Positions 25,866 to 35,635 of a stretch of DNA of 62,541 bases are shown piece after piece. The notes beneath the pieces are model-generated. The model had not been told where the DNA came from, did not search any database, and worked only from the letters and a program-made list of their open reading frames with translations. Made by a program: the position numbers and the translations under genes. Origin of the DNA: an uncultured Bacteroidota bacterium (lineage in GTDB: Bacteria > Bacteroidota > Bacteroidia > UKL13-3); the NCBI GenBank assembly GCA_903834625.1, contig CAILJQ010000115.1, positions 1 through 62,541 of the forward strand, written 5' to 3'. Positions within the stretch are counted from its first letter, which is position 1, and the number at the start of each line of letters is the position of its first letter.

Positions 25866-28016
25866 TTATTGGGTATGGTATAAGATAAATCCATACATAT
25901 CTGTTGCGTCTTCTATAAGTTTTTTAGTTGGCTTACCCGCACCATGTCCGGCTTTTGAATCAATTCTAATGAGGATTGGACTTTCAGATGCATGGGTATT
26001 TTCTTGAAGGGTAGCAGCAAATTTAAAGGAGTGCGCAGGCACTACTCGGTCATCATGGTCGGCTGTCATGATGAGTGTAGCTGGATACTTTACGTCTTTT
26101 TTCACCTGATGCAAAGGCGAATACTTTAACAAATAATCAAATTGGTTTTTGTTTTCGCTTGAGCCATATTCAACAGCCCAACCCCAGCCAATGGTAAATT
26201 TATGATACCTTAACATATCTAACACACCAACAGCTGGTATTGCTACTTTATACAATTCTGGTCTTTGGGTCATACAAGCGCCTACCAATAAACCGCCATT
26301 TGACCCGCCGTGTATAGCTAGGTGTTCACTTGAAGTATATTTTTCAGAAATTAGGTATTCAGCCGCAGCTATAAAATCATCAAAAACATGTTGTTTGTTT
26401 TCAAGCATTCCTGCTTTGTGCCAGTCTTCACCGTATTCTCCACCACCTCTTAAATTGGCAATGACATATACGCCACCTTGCTCCATAAACATAACGCGTG
26501 AGACACTAAAACTAGGAGTGAGGCTTATATTAAAACCACCATAACCATATAACAAGGTTGGGTTGGTTCCATCTAGTGTAATTCCTTTTTTATGCATGAT
26601 AAACATAGGTATTTTTGTTCCATCCTTACTTGGGTAAAATACTTGCTTGGTTTCAAAATCATCTGGGTTAAATGCGTATGATTGTGAGCTCAACCAATTT
26701 TCTTGGTTGTGGGTATTGAGGTTGTAGAATTTAATTTTCCCAGGTTCAGTAAAAGAGATAAACTGGTATGCAATGGTTTCATCTTCTTTTTTACAACCAC
26801 CTGTTGAAGCAGTTCCTATTCCTGGTAATTCAATTTCTCCAATGAGTTTTCCATTATTTGTGTAGTGCCTTAATCGGGTGCTTGCATCTACTAAAAACGA
26901 AGCAATAAGGCTATTTTTACCAGCGGTTGAAACACCTTCTAGCAAGTCTTTTCCTTCTGGAATAAGGGTTGTCCACTGGTTTGGCTCTATATTATCGGGG
27001 TTAATAGCCACCAATTTATACTTAGGGGCGTTGTAATCGGTTCGAACCAATAATTGTCTTTCATTATTTCCGACAACTTCGTAGTTGTTTTCAAAACCTT
27101 TGCAAAGTAGTTTGAAAGGCTGCTCTACTATTTCTTGGTTTTTCCATAGAGGATTGAAGAGTTCTTTAACTAAAATTTCAGAGCCAGAGGTTCCCTCTGA
27201 AACAGATATGATAAGGAATCTTTCATCTTCTGTAATGTTCGCATTAAAATATCTCAGTGGATGGTTCTTGTCTTCATAAATTAGTTTATCCGTTTTTTGG
27301 TCTGAACCTAAGGCATGGTAATAAATTTTCATGAACTCATTTTGGTTGCTGTAAGCTTTTCCTTTGGCTGGTTCATCATACCTGCTATAGTAAAATCCAT
27401 TGCCATGCCAAGTGGCGCCGCTAAACTTTACCCATTCAATTTTGTCGGAGGTTTTTAGTTTGGTATGCGTATTCATTACAAACAATTCGTTCCAATCAGA
27501 ACCAGAGCGAGCAATACCAATAGCCGCATATTGATGGTCTTTGCTAAAGCTCACACTTGCAAGGGAAACAGTTCCATCATCAGAAAATTTATTTGGGTCT
27601 AGGAAAAGTTCTGCCTCATTTACTTGCTTAAGGTCTTTGGTTCGGTACAAAACACTTTGATTTTGCAGGCCATCATTCTTATAAAAGTAGTAAAAGTCGC
27701 CCTCTTTAAATGGGGCAGAATACTTGGCATAATTCCAAATTTCATTCAGGCGTGTTCTTAATGTATTTCTGTTTGGTAATTGTTCCAAATAAATTGAAGT
27801 TACCCTATTTTGATTTTCAACCCATTCAATTACATCTGGGGCAGTGTCATTTTCAAGCCATCTGTATGGATCAGAAATAATTGTTCCGAAATAGTTGTTG
27901 GTGGTAGTATCCTTTTTTGATTTGGGAAGTTCAAGTAGGCTCACTTTTTTATTTTTCATATCCTGGTTACAAGCGCCAAATGCCATTAAGGCGATTAAAA
28001 AGTATGTAGCTTTCAT
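25866..28016 (-). CDS. Prolyl oligopeptidase (S9A), lipoprotein
   Basis: The 716-aa serine peptidase begins with a lipoprotein signal (LIALMAFGAC, Cys16). The N-terminal beta-propeller (~75-430) is followed by the alpha/beta-hydrolase domain. The nucleophile Ser lies in GGSNGG (~570), the Asp in TADHDDRVVPAH (~655) and the His in AGHGAG (~690). Oxyanion and domain landmarks LLYGYGGFNIS and NLRGGGEYG are also present. It should cut short Pro-containing peptides in the periplasm or at the membrane. Length and motif order are normal for the family. Confidence 0.93.
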   Translation of the reverse strand: MKATYFLIALMAFGACNQDMKNKKVSLLELPKSKKDTTTNNYFGTIISDPYRWLENDTAPDVIEWVENQNRVTSIYLEQLPNRNTLRTRLNEIWNYAKYSAPFKEGDFYYFYKNDGLQNQSVLYRTKDLKQVNEAELFLDPNKFSDDGTVSLASVSFSKDHQYAAIGIARSGSDWNELFVMNTHTKLKTSDKIEWVKFSGATWHGNGFYYSRYDEPAKGKAYSNQNEFMKIYYHALGSDQKTDKLIYEDKNHPLRYFNANITEDERFLIISVSEGTSGSEILVKELFNPLWKNQEIVEQPFKLLCKGFENNYEVVGNNERQLLVRTDYNAPKYKLVAINPDNIEPNQWTTLIPEGKDLLEGVSTAGKNSLIASFLVDASTRLRHYTNNGKLIGEIELPGIGTASTGGCKKEDETIAYQFISFTEPGKIKFYNLNTHNQENWLSSQSYAFNPDDFETKQVFYPSKDGTKIPMFIMHKKGITLDGTNPTLLYGYGGFNISLTPSFSVSRVMFMEQGGVYVIANLRGGGEYGEDWHKAGMLENKQHVFDDFIAAAEYLISEKYTSSEHLAIHGGSNGGLLVGACMTQRPELYKVAIPAVGVLDMLRYHKFTIGWGWAVEYGSSENKNQFDYLLKYSPLHQVKKDVKYPATLIMTADHDDRVVPAHSFKFAATLQENTHASESPILIRIDSKAGHGAGKPTKKLIEDATDMYGFILYHTQ
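27039..27048. repeat. Palindrome GGTTCGAACC, copy 2
   Basis: Exact copy inside the prolyl oligopeptidase gene, where it encodes part of LVRTD. Confidence 0.9.
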
Positions 28017-28098
28017 TCTAGTATTTTTCCGAAAAGTAAAGAAAAAATGAATGGTTTAATTTAAATGAAGAGAGAATTACATGAAAGGTCAAAAAAAA

Positions 28099-28147
28099 AT
28101 CCCCTACCAAGCTGAACCGATTCATCAGTTAGCTTGACAGGGGATTT
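28099..28147 (-). terminator. Terminator of superoxide dismutase gene
   Basis: AATCCCCT...AAGCT and AGCTT...AGGGGATT pair into a stem with a 15-20 base loop; on the minus strand it is followed by a run of Ts. It lies 30 bp past the stop of the gene ending at 28177. Confidence 0.75.
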
Positions 28148-28176
28148 TCCCTGAATAGTAATTAAAGGGCTAATTA

Positions 28177-28785
<609 letters not shown>

Positions 28786-28865
28786 AATTTTAAAAATTTA
28801 AGTTACGAATATACAATTAACTGCATAAGGGGGGCTTTTGTTTTGTTGAAATCCCACAATTTCAT

Positions 28866-28895
28866 TTGGAAATCAGAAAGAAGGCTTTATATTTG
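28866..28895 (+). promoter_or_regulatory. Promoter of PID-CTERM protein gene
   Basis: TTG (28866-28868), 19 bp, TATATTTG (28888-28895): a full match to the Bacteroidota promoter, 35 bp before the ATG at 28931. Confidence 0.7.
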
Positions 28896-28930
28896 TAAAA
28901 GTTTATTAGAACAATTTGAATCTAGCATTT

Positions 28931-29125
28931 ATGAAAAAATATTCTTTGGCCTTATTCTTTGCCTTATGTTTGGCATTTGCAAGTACCGAGGTTTTCGCAC
29001 AACCTGGTTTTGATGATGATGTTACCGATACCCCAATTGACGGTGGCATTAGTTTGTTAGTTGGAGCTGGAGTTGCCTATGGCGCTAAGAAGCTTCACGA
29101 CAAAAAGAAGAACCAAGCAAACTAA
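28931..29125 (+). CDS. Small PID-CTERM sorted protein
   Basis: From ATG 28931 the product is 64 aa: a signal peptide (MKKYSLALFFALCLAFA..., cleaved near VFAQ), a very short acidic mature part (FDDDVTDT), and then PIDGG followed by a hydrophobic LLVGAGVAYGAKK and a basic tail. This three-part tail (PID motif, membrane helix, positive residues) is the PID-CTERM sorting signal of Bacteroidota. Almost nothing remains between signal and tail, so the mature product may be a tiny peptide. It has its own promoter and terminator. Its function and sorting enzyme are unknown to me. Confidence 0.8.
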   Translation: MKKYSLALFFALCLAFASTEVFAQPGFDDDVTDTPIDGGISLLVGAGVAYGAKKLHDKKKNQAN

Positions 29126-29150
29126 GTAGAAATTAAATTAATCCTATTAT

Positions 29151-29186
29151 TGCCCATGTCTGATTTATTTCGGGCATGGGTTTTTT
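29151..29186 (+). terminator. Terminator after PID-CTERM gene
   Basis: CCCATG (29153-29158) and CATGGG (29175-29180) form a stem followed by TTTTTT. It also lies just past the stop of the convergent tadA gene. Confidence 0.7.
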
Positions 29187-29188
29187 CG

Positions 29189-29632
29189 CTATCTAAGCGT
29201 CTTGAAAAAATCTTTTAGCAACTCACTACATTCTTGATGAAGAATGCCGTTTTTAATGGTAGTTTTTGGGTGAATTACTGTCTTTCCCAAGTTTTGAAAA
29301 CCTCTTTTTGAGTCGGAAGCACCGTAAATAAGCTCGGCCGGTTGACTCCAAAAAATGGCACCTGCGCACATGGTACACGGTTCTAGGGTTACGTATAATT
29401 TGCAATCTGTAAGGTATTTTGCGCCAATATGATTGGCAGCGGCAGTAATGGCCTGCATTTCTGCGTGGGCCGTTACGTCTTGCAGTTGCTCTGTTAAGTT
29501 ATGACCTTTACCAATAATTTTGTTTTCATACACCACCACAGCCCCTACAGGTACCTCACCCAAATCAAAAGCCTTTTTTGCCTCTTTGATTGCTTCTTTC
29601 ATAAACCAATCATCTGTAAAAATATTTTCCAT
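29189..29632 (-). CDS. tadA: tRNA-specific adenosine deaminase TadA
   Basis: From the ATG ending at 29632 the protein is 147 aa; an upstream in-frame ATG would add 37 unrelated residues. The cytidine-deaminase-type zinc site is complete: HAEMQAI (His and the catalytic Glu, ~53-55) and PCTMCAG (~83-89). TadA converts the wobble adenosine of tRNA-Arg(ACG) to inosine. Other typical stretches are VPVGAVVV near 25 and YGASDSKRGF near 105. It is divergent from aspS, 86 bp away. Confidence 0.92.
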   Translation of the reverse strand: MENIFTDDWFMKEAIKEAKKAFDLGEVPVGAVVVYENKIIGKGHNLTEQLQDVTAHAEMQAITAAANHIGAKYLTDCKLYVTLEPCTMCAGAIFWSQPAELIYGASDSKRGFQNLGKTVIHPKTTIKNGILHQECSELLKDFFKTLR

Positions 29633-29718
29633 CTCAGCGCAAAGAAAACAATTTTTTTCGAGGCAATGCTTTCTTAACTTGCTGCCCAGTTTAAACGACC
29701 AATTACCTAGATAGAAAA

Positions 29719-31491
29719 ATGGGAAAATACAGATCAAATACATGTGGTGAATTGCGCCTTAGCGATGCCGGGAAAGTAGTAACTTTAAGTGGATGGGTTC
29801 AAAAAAGAAGAGATTTGGGCGGGATGACTTTTATTGATTTGCGAGATAGGAATGGCATAACTCAAATAGCGTTTAACTTAGAAACGAATGCAACCTTGTG
29901 CGAGCAAGCCCGTAAGCTTGGAAGAGAATTTGTTTTACAAGTTACAGGTTTGGTGAAGGAGCGTGAAAGTAAAAATTTGGTGATTGCCACAGGAGAAATT
30001 GAAATTGAAGCGCAGACTTTAGAGATATTAAATGAGGCCAAAACACCCCCTTTTACCATTGAGGAAAATACAGATGGTGGTGACGATTTACGCATGAAGT
30101 TTCGTTATTTGGATTTGAGAAGAACCAGTGTGAGGAACAATTTGGTATTGCGTCATCAAATGGCCAAAGAAACAAGATCCTTTTTAGATTCTCAAGATTT
30201 TACAGAAGTAGAAACACCTGTTTTAATTAAATCAACGCCTGAAGGTGCGCGCGATTTTGTGGTTCCAAGTAGAATGAACCCTGGTCAGTTTTATGCATTG
30301 CCCCAATCGCCACAAACATTCAAGCAATTGCTTATGGTGGCAGGTTTAGATAGGTACTATCAGATTGTTAAATGCTTTAGAGATGAAGATTTGAGGGCCG
30401 ATAGGCAGCCCGAATTTACCCAGATAGATTGTGAGATGAGTTTTGTGGAGCAAGAGGATGTATTGAATATGTTTGAAGGTTTGGTAAAACACCTTTTTAA
30501 AACAGTGAAGAACTTTGATATGCAAACCATTCCTCGTATGACCTATGCAGATGCCATGAAATTTTATGGGTCTGATAAGCCAGATACTCGTTTTGATCTG
30601 CGTTTTGTAGAGCTCAATGAGTCCACAAATAACCTTATTTCGGGCAAGGGTTTCAAGGTATTTGATGAGGCAGAATTGGTGGTAGGTATTTGTGCTCCTA
30701 ACTGTGCCTCTTATACAAGAAAGCAATTGGATGAATTGACCGATTTTGTGAAGCGTCCACAAATTGGCGCAACAGGTTTGGTTTATGCAAGGGTTAATGA
30801 GGATGGAACGGTTAAATCATCAGTAGATAAATTTTATGATGAGGCAAGTTTACAAGCATGGGCAAACGCATTTGGCGCTAAACCCAATGATTTGTTGTTG
30901 ATTTTAGCTGGACCAAAAGACAAAACCAGAAAGGCCTTAAACGAGTTGCGACTTGAAATAGGTTCAAGGCTTGGTTTAAGAGACAAAAACCAATTCTCTT
31001 GTTTATGGGTATTAGATTTTCCACTCTTAGAATTTAATGAGGAGGAAAACAGGTACTTTGCCATGCACCATCCCTTTACTTCACCTAAACCAGAGGATAT
31101 TCATTTGTTAGAAACGGGAGATTTAGGTTCGGTTCGAGCCAATGCCTATGATATGGTTATAAACGGTGTGGAAGTTGGTGGAGGTTCAGTAAGAATTTTT
31201 AATAAACAATTGCAAGGAAGAATGTTTGAAGTTTTGGGCTTCACAGAAGAACAGGCGCAAAGTCAGTTTGGATTTTTGATGAATGCTTTTGAATATGGAG
31301 CTCCTCCACATGCAGGTATAGCCTTTGGTTTCGATAGATTATGCTCTTTATTTGGTGGAGCAGATAGCATCAGAGACTTCATCGCATTTCCTAAAAACAA
31401 CTCGGGAAGAGATGTGATGATAGACGGTCCAAGTGAAATTGAAGAAAAGCAATTAAAAGAGTTGCATATTTCGGTTCGAACCGAATCTTAA
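29719..31491 (+). CDS. aspS: Aspartyl-tRNA synthetase
   Basis: The 590-aa class II synthetase has the OB-fold anticodon-binding domain (1-~110, [24 protein letters not shown]), motif 2 [18 protein letters not shown] near 213 and the bacterial GAD insertion (~290-410). Motif 3 lies near the end (GIAFGFDRL...). Length and order match bacterial AspRS. It charges tRNA-Asp. Two copies of the GGTTC...ACC motif lie inside the gene, one exact (31473-31482), nine bases before the stop. Confidence 0.97.
   Translation: MGKYRSNTCGELRLSDAGKVVTLSGWVQKRRDLGGMTFIDLRDRNGITQIAFNLETNATLCEQARKLGREFVLQVTGLVKERESKNLVIATGEIEIEAQTLEILNEAKTPPFTIEENTDGGDDLRMKFRYLDLRRTSVRNNLVLRHQMAKETRSFLDSQDFTEVETPVLIKSTPEGARDFVVPSRMNPGQFYALPQSPQTFKQLLMVAGLDRYYQIVKCFRDEDLRADRQPEFTQIDCEMSFVEQEDVLNMFEGLVKHLFKTVKNFDMQTIPRMTYADAMKFYGSDKPDTRFDLRFVELNESTNNLISGKGFKVFDEAELVVGICAPNCASYTRKQLDELTDFVKRPQIGATGLVYARVNEDGTVKSSVDKFYDEASLQAWANAFGAKPNDLLLILAGPKDKTRKALNELRLEIGSRLGLRDKNQFSCLWVLDFPLLEFNEEENRYFAMHHPFTSPKPEDIHLLETGDLGSVRANAYDMVINGVEVGGGSVRIFNKQLQGRMFEVLGFTEEQAQSQFGFLMNAFEYGAPPHAGIAFGFDRLCSLFGGADSIRDFIAFPKNNSGRDVMIDGPSEIEEKQLKELHISVRTES
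31473..31482. repeat. Palindrome GGTTCGAACC, copy 3 (16-bp palindrome)
   Basis: Exact copy at the 3' end of aspS; here the palindrome extends to 16 bp, TTCGGTTCGAACCGAA (31470-31485). Confidence 0.9.
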
Positions 31492-31659
31492 GCAATTTTG
31501 AAAATATATATTGTTTTTAGGATAGAGATATTTCCTTGATTTGAAACCCTTCCCATGGAATGTTCTCTTTATGTTGATTAAAACCCCTTTGTTTGGACGC
31601 TTCTCACTTTGAAAAGTTTGAAGTAAACTTTATTTTTAACCACTAATTTAACGATTGAT

Positions 31660-32040
31660 ATGGCTTTAGATATTACAGGAAAAATCCTTCAAATTATGCC
31701 TCCTACTTCTGGGACTAGTAAAGCAGGCAAAGATTGGGTAAAACAAGAATTTGTGATTGAAACACAGGAAACCTATCCAAAAAAGGTTTGCATTAGCTTA
31801 ATGGGCGACAAAACTCAAGAGCTTAGTAAGTTTGCACCTGGTAGTGAGGTAAAAGTATCCTTGAATTTAGAGTCGAGAGAATACAACGGAAAATGGTATA
31901 CCAATGTAAATGCATGGAGAATTGAAGCTGCAGGAAATGGTTCTTCAAATGCGGGTGGCGCAGGAAACGACATGGATTCAATGCCTGAGGCACCGGCATA
32001 CAGCAGTGGTGATAGCAGTACTGATGACCTTCCGTTTTAA
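31660..32040 (+). CDS. DUF3127 protein with SSB-like C-terminal tip
   Basis: The 126-aa protein matches DUF3127: ALDITGKILQIMPPTSG at the start, KQEFVIETQETYPKKVCISLMGD near 28 and YNGKWYTNVNAWRIE near 78. The fold looks like a small OB-type beta-barrel. After a Gly/Ser/Asn-rich linker it ends in acidic ...STDDLPF, which resembles the C-terminal tip of single-stranded DNA-binding proteins (DDxPF). A nucleic-acid or replication-partner role is inferred from this only. The downstream FemAB-like gene starts 20 bp later. Confidence 0.8.
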   Translation: MALDITGKILQIMPPTSGTSKAGKDWVKQEFVIETQETYPKKVCISLMGDKTQELSKFAPGSEVKVSLNLESREYNGKWYTNVNAWRIEAAGNGSSNAGGAGNDMDSMPEAPAYSSGDSSTDDLPF

Positions 32041-32059
32041 GGAATAGAACTCAGGTAAA

Positions 32060-32971
32060 TTGATACAATACCTCAAACATGAAGAAATAGACCAAGAGCT
32101 TTGGGACAGATGCCTTGAGCAATGTTCGAATGGCTTGGTTTATGGCTTTAGTTGGTATTTAAATGTAGTTAGTCCGGGTTGGGAAGCTTTGGTTTTAGGC
32201 GATTATGAAGCCATTATGCCTCTAACTTGGAACAAGAAGTTTTCTTTTTATTATTTACGTCAGCCTTTTTTTACCCAACAATTGGGAGTTTTTTGCAAAA
32301 CACCTCTTCCGCAAGAGAGGCTAGCAGATTTTTTATTGGCTATACCTGCAAAATTTAGGTATGTAGAAATTCATTTAAATTCAAGTAATAAGTTGTTAGA
32401 CGATCACTTGATGGTGGGAAAGCGAAAGAATTTTGTGTTAGACTTAAACAGGCCATATGTTAAAATTCAGAAGGGTTATCATTCTCAAGCCAAAAGAAAC
32501 TTAAAAGCTGCTAGAAAAGCTGCCATTGAATTGGGTAAGGTAGACTATTCAGAAGTTGTAACATTTTACAAAAAACACAAGGCCCATAGTACCTTGGGTG
32601 TAAAAGAAAGCGATTATCAAATGTTGTTGCAGGTGCTAGAGAAAGCAGAAGATAACCACAAACTATTTTGCAGAGCGGTATTTGATGTAAGTGGAGAGTT
32701 ATTAGCAGCAGGAGCTTTTTTAGAACATCAGAACAGGGTGATTTTTTTATTAGGCAATGGCTCTTCAAAAGGCAGAGATTTGGGAGCAATGACCTTCATG
32801 ATGGAGGGTGTGATTCAACAGTTTGTAGGCACTGATAAAGTGCTTGATTTTGAAGGCTCAGAAATAGATGGCATTGCCCGTTTTTTTAAAAGTTTTGGTG
32901 CAGAGAAAACACATTATTTTAAGTTCAAACGAAACACGCTTCCGTGGTTATTACGTATAATAAAACACTAA
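32060..32971 (+). CDS. FemAB/GNAT-like acyltransferase
   Basis: The 303-aa protein starts at TTG (an in-frame TAG at 32045 blocks any upstream start). It has the FemAB-type layout of two GNAT-like halves: YVEIHLNSSNKL near 104, YHSQAKRNLKAARKA near 142, then RAVFDVSGELLAAGAFLEHQNRVIFLLGNGS and FEGSEIDGIARFFKSFGAEKTHYFKFKRN near the end. Such proteins transfer amino-acyl or acyl groups to peptidoglycan or other envelope targets; the substrate here is unknown. It is 1 bp ahead of ppx and likely in the same transcript. Confidence 0.7.
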   Translation: MIQYLKHEEIDQELWDRCLEQCSNGLVYGFSWYLNVVSPGWEALVLGDYEAIMPLTWNKKFSFYYLRQPFFTQQLGVFCKTPLPQERLADFLLAIPAKFRYVEIHLNSSNKLLDDHLMVGKRKNFVLDLNRPYVKIQKGYHSQAKRNLKAARKAAIELGKVDYSEVVTFYKKHKAHSTLGVKESDYQMLLQVLEKAEDNHKLFCRAVFDVSGELLAAGAFLEHQNRVIFLLGNGSSKGRDLGAMTFMMEGVIQQFVGTDKVLDFEGSEIDGIARFFKSFGAEKTHYFKFKRNTLPWLLRIIKH

Positions 32972-32972
32972 C

Positions 32973-33857
32973 ATGAAATTAGCGGCAATTGATATTGGTT
33001 CAAACGCAGTGCGTTTACAAATAGTAAGGACCTCGGAAGGTAAATCTGTAGAGAACTTTAAGAAGCTTGAGTTTGTGAGAATACCTATTCGATTGGGAGA
33101 CGATGCCTTTAAGGAAGGAAAAATAAGCAAAGAGAAGCGCCGAGTATTTTATGATGCAATGGCTTCTTTTAAGTTTATGATGGATGCTTTTGAAGTAGAC
33201 CATTACATGGCTTGTGCTACCAGTGCCATGCGCGATGCACGCAATGGAGATAAAATCACTCAAAAGGTTGAGGAGAAATTAGGATTAAAAATTCATATCA
33301 TTAGCGGAAAGCGTGAAAGTGAACTTATTCTTGGGTCAATTGGAGATATGTTTGAACCAAAGAAGAATTATTTGACAATTGATGTGGGGGGTGGCTCAAC
33401 AGAGATGACTGTGGTTTCTAATAAAAAAGTTATTAGTTCTGTGTCTTTTGAAATAGGCACTGTGCGGATGATGGATGGAGCTGTGAAAGGAAAGACTTGG
33501 GATACAATTGAACATTGGGTGAAACATAAAACTGCCTCTTACGAAAAGTTAGAAGCCGTAGTTACCAGTGGAACCATCAATAAAATATTTGCCTTATTAA
33601 GTAATGGAGTAGCGAGTCCTACCTTCTCTCGTGCGCAATTAAAAGACTTTCACCGTAAGGTGAGCAAAATGTCGATGCAGGAGCGCATAGACGTGTTTAG
33701 GTTAAATCCAGATAGGGCAGACATCATTGATGTTTCTGCAGATATTTATTTAAGGATTTTAAATTGGGCAAAAATAGATGTCATTCATAGTCCAGACAAT
33801 ACAGGATTGAAGGATGGAATTTTGAATGAATTGTTTACAAGGTATTCCCAAAAATAA
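32973..33857 (+). CDS. ppx: Exopolyphosphatase / Ppx-GppA family phosphatase
   Basis: The 294-aa protein is the short form of the family, containing only the ASKHA ATPase-like core. Phosphate-binding loops are AAIDIGSNAVRL (residues 4-15) and LTIDVGGGSTEMTVV (~131-145), with ACATSAMRDARN near 82. It removes phosphate from polyphosphate or pppGpp ends; the choice cannot be read from sequence. The long C-terminal HD domain of E. coli Ppx is absent, as in many Bacteroidota. A terminator follows the stop codon. Confidence 0.9.
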   Translation: MKLAAIDIGSNAVRLQIVRTSEGKSVENFKKLEFVRIPIRLGDDAFKEGKISKEKRRVFYDAMASFKFMMDAFEVDHYMACATSAMRDARNGDKITQKVEEKLGLKIHIISGKRESELILGSIGDMFEPKKNYLTIDVGGGSTEMTVVSNKKVISSVSFEIGTVRMMDGAVKGKTWDTIEHWVKHKTASYEKLEAVVTSGTINKIFALLSNGVASPTFSRAQLKDFHRKVSKMSMQERIDVFRLNPDRADIIDVSADIYLRILNWAKIDVIHSPDNTGLKDGILNELFTRYSQK

Positions 33858-33889
33858 ATCCCGTATCGGTTTGAACCAACACGGGATTT
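33856..33889. terminator. Bidirectional terminator between ppx and FKBP genes
   Basis: AAATCCCGT and ACGGGATTT form a 9-bp stem. The 16-base loop contains GGTTTGAACC, a one-mismatch copy of the repeated palindrome. U-tracts are weak. Confidence 0.6.
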
Positions 33890-33910
33890 ATGAAATGATT
33901 ATGGATAATT

Positions 33911-34789
33911 TTATTTAACGTTTACCAACTCACAATCGAAAATAAGTGTGGCATTTGGAGGAATAATACCCCCAGCACCACTAGCGCCATAGGCCAAGTT
34001 GCTAGGTATAATTAATCTAATTTTATCACCAACTTGCATTAAGGCTATACCTTCATCCCAACCAGGAATTACCATTCCTTGGCCAAGTGGAAAGCTAATT
34101 GGCTCACCTCTCTCAACAGAAGAATCAAAAACTTTTCCATCCATTAAGTAACCGGTATAATGTACATCAACTGTTTTTCCAGCTGCAGCTTGCGTGCCAT
34201 CACCTTTTTTAACGATGATATATTTTAAGCCACTTGCTGTTGTTAAGGTATCTTTTCCTTTTACATCATATGGAGTGGCTTTAACAGGTGCAACTGCATC
34301 TAATACTTCAATATCAAAAACGAGTTCACTGTTTGGAGGAATGGTTCCCATATCTCTATTACCGTAGCCAATGGCAGGTGGAATGCTCAATACAGCTTTA
34401 TCGCCAACCTTCAGGAGTTGCAAGCCCTCATCCCATCCTCTAATAACTTGACCTGAACCCACTTTAAATGAGAAGGGTTGGTTTCTGTCTTTAGAACTAT
34501 CGAATTTGGTACCATTGGTAAGTCTGCCTGTGTAGTGAACAGTAACTTTATCACCTGCTTCAACTTGTTTTCCTTTGCCCATTTCTGTAACCTTATACCT
34601 AAGGCCGCTGGCTGTTGTATATTCTTGGTTCACTTTGATCTTTTTATTTGAATTGTTCGACGGAGATTTTTTGTTCTGAGTATTTTCCTTTTTAGGAGCT
34701 GGTTTGGCTGGCTTTTTTTTCGCTGTATCTTGTGCGTTAGCAGTTACACTTAAACCAACAAGGGCAATAAGCAATAATCTTTTAATCAT
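33911..34789 (-). CDS. FKBP-type peptidyl-prolyl isomerase with two FKBP domains
   Basis: The 292-aa protein has a signal peptide (1-19), a Lys/Pro/Asn-rich linker (~22-52) and two FKBP domains (~60-165 and ~180-290). Both keep the core [18 protein letters not shown] / [42 protein letters not shown] / [23 protein letters not shown] and YG-xx-G-IPPN motifs. It should help periplasmic or surface proteins to fold. It lies 5 bp after the other FKBP gene on the same strand. Confidence 0.93.
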   Translation of the reverse strand: MIKRLLLIALVGLSVTANAQDTAKKKPAKPAPKKENTQNKKSPSNNSNKKIKVNQEYTTASGLRYKVTEMGKGKQVEAGDKVTVHYTGRLTNGTKFDSSKDRNQPFSFKVGSGQVIRGWDEGLQLLKVGDKAVLSIPPAIGYGNRDMGTIPPNSELVFDIEVLDAVAPVKATPYDVKGKDTLTTASGLKYIIVKKGDGTQAAAGKTVDVHYTGYLMDGKVFDSSVERGEPISFPLGQGMVIPGWDEGIALMQVGDKIRLIIPSNLAYGASGAGGIIPPNATLIFDCELVNVK

Positions 34790-34794
34790 AAAAA

Positions 34795-35622
34795 TTAGTT
34801 GATTTTTACAAGTTCTACATCAAAAATTAAAGTAGAAAAAGGAGGTATTGGTCCGCTACCACGTGGTCCATAACCTAAGGTCCAAGGAATAATTAATTTG
34901 TATTGATCCCCTTCTTTCATTAATTGGAATCCTTCATCCCAACCGGCAATTACCATTCCAGCACCTACTGTAAAAGTAAATTCTGGAGTACCTGGTTTGG
35001 TTTCGTCGAATACCATTCCGTTTAATAATGAACCTCTGTATTTCACGGTAACTTTATCGCCTTTTTTAGCTTGTTTGCCATTACCTGCTTTTACTATTTG
35101 ATATTTTAAACCAGTAGCAGTGCTTTTTACATCAGTTAAACCGTTAAGGTATGAACCTAATGCAACAGAATCTTGGATGTAAAACTCTTTGTTTTTCTCT
35201 TCAATTTTCTTTTGCATTTCTTGAGAGTTATAGATGTCTAACAGGTGAGCATAAAAGGTAATATAATCACCACTTTTAACACCTGTTGGAAGTCCTTCTC
35301 CAAAATTTGCAAACAGGGTATCAGCAAGAATTTTGAACACAGCACTATCACCTTTTTTCAGTAATGAGAATACTGATTTCAAAGAAGGCTCTTCAGCAGG
35401 TATGTTAAACGGCTTTCCGGCTTTGTATGAATCGAAGATGGCAGAGTCTGTGCTACTCACAACGCCTTTCATGTGAATTTCAAGAATATCACCTGCTGCA
35501 ACCATTCTTGCGTCGTCATCAGAATTGATAATTTTGTATTCAACTCCTTGTTCTGTTTTCTCGAAATTATTACATGCAACAAGCATAGCAAGTGCAGCAA
35601 ATCCGGCTAACATTTTTTTCAT
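34795..35622 (-). CDS. FKBP-type peptidyl-prolyl isomerase lipoprotein
   Basis: The 275-aa protein starts with a lipoprotein signal (MLVAC, Cys17). Residues ~25-140 form a degenerate FKBP-like domain ([16 protein letters not shown]) that lacks the catalytic Trp-Asp pair. Residues ~165-275 form a canonical FKBP domain ([62 protein letters not shown]). The first half may hold substrate. It is probably anchored in a membrane and co-transcribed with the two neighbours (13 bp and 5 bp gaps). Confidence 0.9.
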   Translation of the reverse strand: MKKMLAGFAALAMLVACNNFEKTEQGVEYKIINSDDDARMVAAGDILEIHMKGVVSSTDSAIFDSYKAGKPFNIPAEEPSLKSVFSLLKKGDSAVFKILADTLFANFGEGLPTGVKSGDYITFYAHLLDIYNSQEMQKKIEEKNKEFYIQDSVALGSYLNGLTDVKSTATGLKYQIVKAGNGKQAKKGDKVTVKYRGSLLNGMVFDETKPGTPEFTFTVGAGMVIAGWDEGFQLMKEGDQYKLIIPWTLGYGPRGSGPIPPFSTLIFDVELVKIN

Positions 35623-35635
35623 GTGTTTGTATTTT

